A stretch of DNA of 32,269 nt from Thermomicrobiales bacterium (GTDB taxonomy: Bacteria; Chloroflexota; Chloroflexia; Thermomicrobiales; UBA6265). Made by a program: the position numbers and the translations under genes. The notes under the pieces are model-generated. The model ran no database searches. It was given only the letters and a program-made list of their open reading frames with translations, and was not told where the DNA came from. The stretch lies in contig JAUJOZ010000050.1 in assembly GCA_030447415.1 (NCBI GenBank), forward strand, positions 1 through 32,269, given 5' to 3'. Positions 16,051 to 23,392 of the stretch are shown piece by piece (position 1 is the stretch's first letter; the number at the start of each line of letters is the position of its first letter).

Positions 16051-18411
16051 ATGTCCGGCACGCCGCCTCTCAACCGCCACCACGACCTCCCGGTGCCGCT
16101 CACGCCCCTCGTCGGACGGGAGCGCGAGGTCCGCGACCGTCGGGGGGGACTTGCTGCGTCGGGAGGACGTCCGCCTCCTCACGCTGACCGGTCCCGGTGG
16201 CGTGGGCAAGACTCGCCTGGCGCTCCGGTCGCCGCCCAAGTTGCGGACGCGTTCCCAGACGGCGTCGCCTCTGTCGGCCTCGGCCCCCGGTCACCGACCC
16301 CGGTCTCGTCGCCTCTTCCGTCGCCCAGGCGCTCGGCGTCCGCGAGGCCGGTGACGAGCCGCTCGAAGCCCGGCTACGGCGTTCCTCCGCGGCAAGCGCC
16401 TGCTGCTCGTGCTGGACAACTTCGAGCAGGTCGTCGAGGCCGCCCCGCTCGTGGCCGAACTCCTTGCCGCGTGCCCGGGCGTGACGGCGCTCGCCACCAG
16501 CCGGGTCCGCCTCCGGGTCTCGGGCGAGCGCGAGTACCCGGTGCGCTGCTCGGGCTCCGCGCCGGACGCCGCCGTTTCCCCTGGCCGACGCCGCGACCCA
16601 GTCCGGGGCGGTCGGCCTCTTCGCGGAGCGGGCGCAGGCGGTCAGGCCGGAGTTCGCCCTCACGGACGAGAACGCCGCGGCCGTGGCCGCGATCTGCCGA
16701 CGGCTGGACGGGCTTCCACTGGCCATCGAGCTGGCCGCCGCCCGCGTCAAGGTGCTGCCGCCGGCCGCGCTGCTGTCGCGGTTGGAGCGGCGCTTGCCGC
16801 TGCTGACCGGGGGCGGGCGCGACCTCCCTGCCAGGCGCGGCAACAGACGATGCGCGATGCGATCGCCTGGAGCCACGACCTGCTGACGGCGGAAGAGCAG
16901 GCGCTCTTCGCCGCCTCGCCGTCTTCGCCGGCGGGTTCGAACTGGAGGCCGCCGAGGCGGTCTGCACTGGGACGGGCGATCTCGGCGCCGACGTCTTGGA
17001 AGACCTGGCATCGCTCGTGGACAAGAGCCTGCTGCGCCAGGAGGTCGGGCCGAGCGGCGAGCCGCGCTTCGGCATGCTGGAGACGGTCCGCGAGTTCGCG
17101 TTGGAACGCTCGATGGAAAGCGGCGAGGCGGCGATCACCCAGGAGCGGCACGCCGAGCACTTTGCGGCCATTGCCGAGGCGGTGAGCCAACGCTTCGTCG
17201 CGCTCGAGCAGGGTGCGCAGCAGGTGCAGTTCGCCGCCTGGGGGCCGACCTGGCGAACCTGCGGGCTGCGTCGGCCTGGGCGCTCGACCGTGGCCGACTC
17301 GCGATGGCGCTCCGGCTCGGCACGGCCAGCCGGTCATACTCGAACATCCACGGCAACCCGGCCGAGGCGCTGAGACTGCTGGCGGCCGCGCTCGCCGTCC
17401 AGGGGATGCCAGTCCGAAGACGAGAGTCGACGCGATCTGGGCCGTCGCCAGCATCTCCTCGCTGGCCGACCTGGCCCTGGCCGCCGCGCTCGCCGATGAG
17501 GCCATCACCGCGGCCGACGCCGCGGGTGACCGCTTTCGCGCCGCCAAGGCCCGGATCGCGCGTGCCATCGTGGCGGAGTGGACGGGCGACTTCGCAGGCG
17601 CGGTTTCGCTTCAGGAGCAGGGACTGGCGATCGCACGGGACCTGATCGCCGATGCTGCGGTGGGGGAACTCGCGTGCCTTCCCTGACGGGAAATCTGGCG
17701 GACAGCGCGCTGTGGCTGGGTGACGTGGACCGAGCCACCCGGCTCGCCACGGGGCCGTCGCGTGGGCGCGGGACTCGGGTCAGCCGTGGGGAACGGCCCA
17801 GGGCCTGCAGACGCTTGCCGCGGCCGCCAGCGCCTCCGGTGACCAGGCGGGGGCAGCCCAGCTCTACAGGAGGTCCTGGCGATCCGGCTCAGTTGGGAGA
17901 CCGGGCCGGGGTGGCGGGAGTCCCGGCCGGGCTCGCCGGGGTGGTTGCAGCCCTAGGGCAGCTGGAGCGGGCCGTGAGTCTGCTCGGCGCGGCCGAAATG
18001 CTGCGCTCGTCAGTCGGCGTTCGCTATGGACCGCACCACACCCGGGGAGCGCAGGTTCTCGCCGACGTGCGGTCACGCCTCGACGACTGCGCTTCGCGGC
18101 GGCGTGGGAGGCGGGACGGGGAGTGGTCACGGGAGCGGGCAGTGGAGGAGGCGCGCGACGCAGTGGCGGAGGCGTCGCGGGTGCAGTCGCCGCGGCAAAC
18201 AGGCGCCCGCGTCGCGCCTACCGGCCTGACGCCCCGGGAGGTGGAGGTGCTGCGGCTGCTGGCACGGCGCCTGACCGACAAGGAGAGATCGCGGCGGCGC
18301 TCTATCAGCCCCCGCACCGTCGCCTGGCACGTCACCGCCGTCCTCACCAAGCTCGGCGTCGACGGCCGCCGCCAGGCCGCAGCCGAAGCTGTCCGGCTCG
18401 GAGTCGTCTAA
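16051..18411 (+). pseudogene. STAND-ATPase / TPR / LuxR-type regulator B, heavily frameshifted
   Basis: The start MSGTPPLNRHHDLPVPLTPL matches gene A. All landmarks occur, but in changing frames: LLRREDVRLLTLTGPGGVGK, APVTDPGLVASSVAQALGV, VLDNFEQVVEAAPLVAELLA, ICRRLDGLPLAIELAAARV, MRDAIAWSHDLLTAEEQALF, VDKSLLRQEVGPSGEPRF, TPR-like stretches and the LuxR HTH GLTPREVEVLRLLARRLTDK ... SPRTVAWHVTAVLTKLGV. At least ten frame changes are needed, while amino-acid similarity in every frame remains high and no in-frame nonsense substitution was noticed. That pattern suggests uncorrected consensus indels or very recent decay. A weak hairpin (CCCCG/CGGGG, 18422-18440) follows the stop. Confidence 0.75.
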
Positions 18412-18595
18412 GACCCCCGGTCCCCGCAATTTCTACGGGGCCGCCCCCGGCACCTCCGCGGCAGAAACCCGCACCTTCTGACGATGTGCGCGATCGCACG
18501 GTGGCGCATGATGGGATCGTTCCGCGGAGCCGTTGGCACCACCCGGGATGGTCCAACGCAGCGCCGTCCGACGCCTACGCAACAAGGAGCTACCC

Positions 18596-19204
18596 ATGCG
18601 CGCCCAGTTCGTTCGCTCCTTCCACCGCTGGTTCCCTCGCGTGCCGCCTCCGGTCCGTGTTTGTCCTGCTCCTGATCGCGGCCGGCATCCTCGCGATGCC
18701 GGCGTTCGCCGGTCGGCCCGCGCGGACCACGTCCGACCCGTCCCGAACAATGACCCAGCGGCCGTGGTCGAGGCCTACGCCGCGGCCGTCAACGCCGGCG
18801 ACCTCGCGGCGATCCTAGCCCTGTACGCCGACGATGCGGTGCACATCGCACTCCCGACGGCGGACGGGTCGGCCGGCGTCTGCCTCGGCAAGGCGCAGTT
18901 CCGCCTCTGGTACCAGCAGAGTCTGGCGAACGGGGAGCGCCTGGAGGTGGTGGAGGACAGCCTCACGGTCGCCGGCGACCGGGTCACGTTCCTCGCTCGC
19001 CTGACGAGCGACCCTTGGCGGAAGTTGGGCCTGGGGAGCCTGGAGGCCAACGTCGAAGCGGTCGTCGTGGACGGCCGGTTCACCACCCATGTCGTGATGC
19101 TGACGCCGGGGTCGGTGCGGGAGCTGCTGACCGCGCTCGGCACCATCCCGACTCCGCCGGCCGGGACCGAGCCGGTGTCGGAACCGCACCACGGTCCGCG
19201 CTAG
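18596..19204 (+). CDS. Exported SnoaL-like (NTF2-fold) protein with two compensating frameshifts in the signal region
   Basis: The ATG at 18596 follows AAGGAGCTACCC. The N terminus (MRAQFVRSFHRWFPRVPP) is basic. The expected signal core (SVFVLLLIAAGILAMPAFAG) is in the next frame at about 18656-18715, after which the original frame resumes with the NTF2-fold domain: NNDPAAVVEAYAAAVNAGDL, AAILALYADDAVHIALPTAD, FRLWYQQSLANGERLEVVED, and so on. As a single frame the signal region is Arg/Pro-rich and would not export. Two opposite one-base indels restore a normal secreted protein. It lies 184 bases after regulator B, as the anchored SnoaL-like gene follows regulator A. Ligand and function are unknown. 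Confidence 0.7.
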   Translation: MRAQFVRSFHRWFPRVPPPVRVCPAPDRGRHPRDAGVRRSARADHVRPVPNNDPAAVVEAYAAAVNAGDLAAILALYADDAVHIALPTADGSAGVCLGKAQFRLWYQQSLANGERLEVVEDSLTVAGDRVTFLARLTSDPWRKLGLGSLEANVEAVVVDGRFTTHVVMLTPGSVRELLTALGTIPTPPAGTEPVSEPHHGPR

Positions 19205-19292
19205 TCGCCGCGACCGACGCGCGCGGGCCGGTGGGTGCCCGCCGGTCTCACCAGCAGCGGGGAGTCGTCCGCGTGGACTGCTCCCCCGCTGC

Positions 19293-19687
19293 CTATCGGC
19301 TGTATGTCGCACCGCCTGCGGGGGATCCGACGGTCGGTGCCGACGGCCGAACCGCGCTCGTGGTTGGTGCTCGGCGGGATGCGGACGCGCTGATTGTGCA
19401 TCGCTCCTCACGCCGGGACCGCGGTGCCTGGCGCAGCGCCTGCCGGATCGTCTCGTGACTCACGGCAAACTCGGCCGCCAGGTCCCGCAGGGTGCGGAGG
19501 AGGCGAGAGTCCGGATCGTCTGGCGCTCCGCGTCCGTGAGGCGACCCGGCGGGCGGCGCTGGTACGGTGCCCGCCCTGACGTGCCCACGGCCCGGCGCTC
19601 CGTCGGGATGCCGACCGACGACGAACCCGGGTCGTAGGGGCGAGCGAGCGACCGATCCCCGTCGCTTCCGCCAGATAGACGCTCCAT
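19293..19687 (-). pseudogene. Small helix-turn-helix gene, frameshifted (HTH copy 3)
   Basis: From the minus-strand ATG at 19687 the frame reads MERLSGGSDGDRSLARPYDP ... PGRLTDAERQTIRTLASS. After a one-base break near 19495 it continues RTLRDLAAEFAVSHETIRQA, LRQAPRSRREE, to a stop at 19293. This is the same module as HTH copies 1, 2 and 4. GSDGDR is encoded by the 15-base element shared with copies 2 and 4. It lies 3' of the SnoaL-like gene of cassette B on the opposite strand, as copy 2 does in cassette A. Confidence 0.55.
19655..19669 (-). repeat. 15-base element at HTH copy 3
   Basis: ATCCCCGTCGCTTCC on the plus strand. The match to the copy at 29124-29138 extends a few bases further on both sides. 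Confidence 0.65.
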
Positions 19688-20311
19688 CACGGGGTACACA
19701 ATCAGTGGCTCTTGTGTAGCAATAGCCTCAGGCGTAGGAGAACAACTGCGTGATCGGGCTGACGCGCGCGCGTGGAGCTTGGCCCTCGGATGGCACAAGG
19801 CACGACCCTCGGGCGTAGGCACGCAGGTCGGCAGACCCTCGTGAGTAATCCCGCCCGCCTGGACTCCGGTTCATGACAACCAGGTTGATGTCGCCGGGGA
19901 CCGTAATCGCACCGGTCTCCCGTAGGACTGTCACCCACCCGTGAGCACACTACCAGCGGGATACCCTCGCGACGATGGTGTTCGCTGCAGCGTAGATCGG
20001 CTACACAGCGCCAGCGCGGCGGGGAGGCCAGTAGTGGAACTGATGACGTCTCAACGAGCCTGGGAAGCGCGAGCACGGGGTCATCTGCAACCGGGAGACA
20101 GGTTGGTCATCTTGCTGTCGCCGCGGTAAATACAAGTGTGGGCCATCGGTGAGGGACGAGCTGTTACACCACCATTTGGTGGCTCAACCACTCCAACATA
20201 GGTAGACGGCAGTACGCGGGGTTGAGGTAGGCACTCCGGGCGAAGCTTGACAGCCCCTTCCTCCATGGTCCCACGCATTTTGTTTTTTGCCCTGCCTTCC
20301 GCACGAGGCTT
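19688..20311. other. Gene-free stretch of lower GC
   Basis: About 620 bases with no supported frame. It contains an inverted repeat CCACCA-TT-TGGTGG (20169-20182) and a 14-base sequence GTCGCCGCGGTAAA (20117-20130). Both recur near 22.85-22.98 kb, upstream of the creatininase gene. Confidence 0.45.
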
Positions 20312-20346
20312 GGTCTGGGATCCAATCGTCAGTCAGATCCCAGACC
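20312..20346 (-). terminator. 11-bp hairpin after the M28 peptidase gene
   Basis: GGTCTGGGATC (20312-20322) pairs perfectly with GATCCCAGACC (20336-20346), with a 13-base loop, 18 bases past the peptidase stop on the minus strand. There is no T-run. It is likely a transcript-end hairpin. Its loop contains TCGTCAGTCAGAT, also found at 22948-22960. Confidence 0.55.
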
Positions 20347-20364
20347 CCGGCGGTCACGGTCGCG

Positions 20365-22122
20365 TCACCGGGCCAGGTGCCGCGCGAGTTCCGCCGCCTC
20401 AAGCAGCGCGTCCTCGATCCGGTTGCGTTGGCGGCGCAGCTTCGTAAGCAGGAAATAGAACTCGCTGGACGTCGGGTCGAGCTTGGCGAGGTCCTGCATC
20501 GGTGCGAGCCCGGGCAGCACCGGCAACTGCAACGCTGGGTCCATCTCGTACGGGCCGTCGACAGTGAACAGCGCCGGGTTGACGATGCGGGTCAGGCGCT
20601 TGAGGCCCTCGTTGCGCCGGCGGATGTCGCCCGTCGGCGCCTCGTTCAGGCGCTGGCTGGCGGCTCTGAACGCCTCGGCTGCGCTGATCGTGCCGGTGAG
20701 GTCGAGGTGCTGGCCGGCACCCTCCTGCAGCGGGCCCAGGTGGTCGAGGAAGTCCTGCGCGCTGGGCACGAAGTTGTACGGTATGACCTCGGGCAGGCAC
20801 ATTCGGGCGGTCATCGTCAGGTAGATCTGAACATCCTCCGCCAGGATCTCCGCGTCGGCCTTGTCGAGCGTGTCCTCGGGCGAGTGCCACCAGTAGGCGC
20901 CGCCGCATCCGCCAACCGCCTTACGGTCCGGATGGTCGACCGGCAGCATCCGGTACGCTCCCAGGCTCGGCAGCCCCACGCCGAGGAACGACTGGTCGCC
21001 CGCCCGGAGCGGCCGGCGGATGTTGGGCTGCTGGCCGGAGAGCTCCTGCACCACCGCGGCGGTGACGTGCTCGATCTCGCCCATGTTGTAGCGGCAGTCC
21101 CAGGTCTCGGTTTCGCGCACGCCCGGCGAGTCGATGTTCAGGTACCCGATGCAGCGGTCGCGCAGCTCGCGGAACCGCGTGTCGGCGTACCAGGTCGAGC
21201 CGGAGTAGCGCCCCGTTGAATGGCCGGGCCACCAGCAGAAGCGGACTCCGCGGCGCAGGTCGCCCCGGTGCTCGGACAGAATCCGGGCCATCTCGATGAG
21301 CGCCACGTCACCGGTCGCATTGTCGGTGACGCCCTCGTACCAAGAGTCGATGTGAGCCCCGACGAGGAGGAAGTCGTCGCTGCCGCCGCCAGGGATGGCG
21401 GCCGTTGCCAGGGGGATGTGCATCCACTCGGTCTTGACGTTCGACTCCAGCCGGACCCGGATGGACCCGCCGTTCAGCATCCCAGCGATGCGCTCGCCGT
21501 CGGCCTTCTTCACCCCGAGGACCGGGATCGTGGGCAAGCGCTTGGCCGACTCCGGGGTCGGCGTGCCCCAGACGCTCGTGCCAATCATCTCGTGCACGAC
21601 GTCCTCGTCCGACGGCCAAATGTGGACGTGGCCGGCGGCGCCGTGCTCCTGCGCCCGGCGGATTCCGTCCGGCCCGCCGTCGGCGGTGATGACCACCTTC
21701 CCCGTCACGTCCAGGCCCGTGTAGTCGCCGGCGACGGCGCGGTGGGAGAAGATCATCTCCCCTGGCTTCGGGGGGGCGAAGGGGACGAAGACCAACTCGG
21801 CCTCGACGCCGCCCGGCGGCGTCTGAGCGCCGAAGGAACGGGTCCGGACCTGGACCTGCTCGACCTCCCGTCCCTCGGCGTCGAGGAGGGCCAGCTTGCC
21901 CTCCAGGGGCCAGGAGATCAGCGAGTCGAACTCCAGGATCTCCGCCTCGAGGCCGTAGCCCGTCACCGTGTCGACGACGTAGCGGGCCGCCGTCCACTCG
22001 TCCTCGCTGCCGGTGTCGCGGAACAGGGTGCTGAAGACGTTCAGGTGCGCCTGGAGGCGCTCGGTCGACACCCGCTCCCGCAGCCCGCCCTCGATGGTCG
22101 TGTCCAACGTTCCCTGACTCAC
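20365..22122 (-). CDS. M28-family zinc metallopeptidase with PA domain
   Basis: The protein has 585 residues from the GTG at 22122, which follows GAGGAG at a spacing of 6. A farther ATG at 22167 would overlap the creatininase gene. A PA-type insert spans about 85-215. The M28 core has LLVGAHIDSWYEGVTDNATG (first metal His and bridging Asp), CWWPGHSTGRYSGSTWYADT, GYLNIDSPG (Asp) and YWWHSPEDTLDKAD (last His). Typical M28 enzymes have Glu-Glu (EExGLLGS) where this protein has His-Ser (GHSTGRYSGS), so the general base differs or is lost. It would remove N-terminal residues from peptides or related amides. No signal peptide is seen, so it is probably cytoplasmic. It is co-transcribed with the creatininase-family gene upstream. 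Confidence 0.85.
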   Translation of the reverse strand: MSQGTLDTTIEGGLRERVSTERLQAHLNVFSTLFRDTGSEDEWTAARYVVDTVTGYGLEAEILEFDSLISWPLEGKLALLDAEGREVEQVQVRTRSFGAQTPPGGVEAELVFVPFAPPKPGEMIFSHRAVAGDYTGLDVTGKVVITADGGPDGIRRAQEHGAAGHVHIWPSDEDVVHEMIGTSVWGTPTPESAKRLPTIPVLGVKKADGERIAGMLNGGSIRVRLESNVKTEWMHIPLATAAIPGGGSDDFLLVGAHIDSWYEGVTDNATGDVALIEMARILSEHRGDLRRGVRFCWWPGHSTGRYSGSTWYADTRFRELRDRCIGYLNIDSPGVRETETWDCRYNMGEIEHVTAAVVQELSGQQPNIRRPLRAGDQSFLGVGLPSLGAYRMLPVDHPDRKAVGGCGGAYWWHSPEDTLDKADAEILAEDVQIYLTMTARMCLPEVIPYNFVPSAQDFLDHLGPLQEGAGQHLDLTGTISAAEAFRAASQRLNEAPTGDIRRRNEGLKRLTRIVNPALFTVDGPYEMDPALQLPVLPGLAPMQDLAKLDPTSSEFYFLLTKLRRQRNRIEDALLEAAELARHLAR

Positions 22123-22159
22123 GTTCCTCTCCTCACTGGTCCCGACTGAGCGCGCCCGG

Positions 22160-22756
22160 TTAGACAAGCGCGGGCTGCAAGTTCGCGCACAGGTCGGGCG
22201 TCACCAGCGCCTGCGCCACCAGCTCCGGCTGGAGGAAGAGCTGGATCGAGGTCTCGGTCTGCCCCGCGTGCCCGACGTGGCCGCCGTCGCCGGGCGCCAG
22301 CGCTGCCAGCTCCGCGCCGAGCAGCTCCCAGTAGGAGAGGGCGGCCGCCCGGACCCCGTGGTCGGCCAGCTGGGTCGCCGCCACGCCGACCACGCGCCCG
22401 TTGCCGCCGTGTCCGTTGACGATCACCATCCGGCGCAACCCGTGCCGGGCCACGCTGGCCCCGAGGTCGGCGATCAGGGCGAGGATCGTCTCGGGGCGGA
22501 GGCTGAGCGTGCCAGCGAAGGGTAGCCAGTAGGGCGAGAGGCCCCACCAGATCGGCGGGAGGACGAGGGCGGGCGGCTCGGCGAGGCGCCGGGAGGCTCG
22601 CTCCACCACCGCGGTTGCCGCGTTGGCGTCGGTGTCGAGTGGGAGGTGGGGGCCGTGCTGCTCGACCGAGCCGATCGGCAGCAGCAGGACCGCCCCCGCG
22701 GCCGCCGCCTGGGCGACTTGGTCGCGCCGCAGCTTGTGCCACCGCACCTCGGCCAC
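22160..22756 (-). CDS. Creatininase-family amidohydrolase
   Basis: The protein has 198 residues from GTG 22756 (ribosome site GGGAGGAG at a spacing of about 7). Family motifs are LLLPIGSVEQHGPHLPLDTD (metal-binding Glu, His and Asp), RRMVIVNGHGGNGRVVG (His) and GHVGHAGQTETSIQLFLQPE (Glu). The family hydrolyses cyclic or linear amides (creatinine, formamides, MftE-type peptide cleavage) with two metal ions. It is somewhat shorter than the usual 240-260 residues, mainly at the C terminus. The M28 peptidase starts 37 bases downstream, so the two enzymes may act in sequence on one amide or peptide substrate, possibly one imported by the ABC system encoded divergently. That link is inference. Confidence 0.9.
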   Translation of the reverse strand: MAEVRWHKLRRDQVAQAAAAGAVLLLPIGSVEQHGPHLPLDTDANAATAVVERASRRLAEPPALVLPPIWWGLSPYWLPFAGTLSLRPETILALIADLGASVARHGLRRMVIVNGHGGNGRVVGVAATQLADHGVRAAALSYWELLGAELAALAPGDGGHVGHAGQTETSIQLFLQPELVAQALVTPDLCANLQPALV

Positions 22757-22851
22757 GGCTGTCTCCTCCCGCCCTTGGCGCTCCGCGATGTCCGCCGCCT
22801 GGCGGGGATCGACGGGGAGCGCCTCGGCGCCCGCTGGCCACGGGATGGAGC

Positions 22852-22868
22852 GCCACCATTGGTGGCGA
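22852..22868. promoter_or_regulatory. 17-bp palindrome, likely operator
   Basis: CGCCACCA-T-TGGTGGCG is a perfect inverted repeat about 96 bases upstream of the creatininase start. A related CCACCA-TT-TGGTGG lies at 20169-20182 beyond the end of the operon. The symmetry suggests a repressor site. The regulator is unknown. Confidence 0.5.
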
Positions 22869-22939
22869 CGCCTCCCATGCCTCGGGCATCCTCGACGATA
22901 GTATGGCCCGTTCGTGATTCGCGAGTTTCGGCAACGATC

Positions 22940-23190
22940 TCGGCCCCTCGTCAGTCAGATGCTCGTCGCCGCGGTAAAGCCACCTGACCCTTCGTTCATC
23001 GTGATCGGTGGTGGCGTCGCCGAGGGGGACGATGCCCTCCGCGCCGTGGCCGTCCACCAGTGCTCGCTGCCGCTCGCCACGCGGCACCTGCTCATCCGGC
23101 GCTCTCGCTGAGCAACCGCTCCGGGGACCTCGGGGCTGCGGCGACGGGTCTCGATGAGCTCTTCGCTCCTGGTCGGACCCGCCTGCCCCA
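22940..23190 (-). promoter_or_regulatory. T-box-like leader candidate upstream of the creatininase operon
   Basis: On the minus strand the order is GGAGCGAAGAGCTC (about 23160), CAGCGAGAGCGCCGG (about 23100), a GCCGC/GCGGC stem, then GAACGAAGGGT (22997-22987) and GGTGG...ACCGCGG (to 22969). This resembles the T-box layout (stem I, GAGAG-type motif, GAACGA-AGGGTGGNACCGCG antiterminator). However, the antiterminator bulge has extra bases (TGGCTTTACC), no specifier could be assigned, and no T-run terminator follows. The nearest gene is about 200 bases downstream. Confidence 0.28.
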
Positions 23191-23392
23191 CGACCCCGGC
23201 CGGAAAGGTCCGCTCGTCGGTTGGTGGAACCGGCGGTCATCGAACGATGATGCATCGGCTACAGGTGGCACCAGACTTGCCGGAGGGGTGCGCGACGCTG
23301 CCGGTCAGCCGGTCCGTCACCCGTCGAGCACCTGCACCGAGTTCGTGACCGATCGCGGGATTGGCGCGGACGCACCAAGAGGAGGCTGGACC

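Larger units (their letters stand above)
22757..23392. other. Divergent control region between the creatininase and carbohydrate operons
   Basis: About 640 bases without a supported gene. It holds a perfect palindrome (22852-22868), a smaller one (ATGCC-TCG-GGCAT, about 22879-22891), repeats shared with 20.1-20.3 kb, a T-box-like leader on the minus strand and, near the binding-protein side, CGATG-ATG-CATCG (about 23247-23259). Confidence 0.4.

Noticed and set aside
19688..20311. Small frames in the lower-GC gap as genes
   Set aside because: None has a ribosome site, membrane span or motif. They are short and biased like random frames.
23215..23262. Plus-strand GGTGGAACCGGCGG as a T-box antiterminator for the carbohydrate operon
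   Set aside because: Only the short core matches. The expected upstream stem I and GAACGA elements are missing on this strand.
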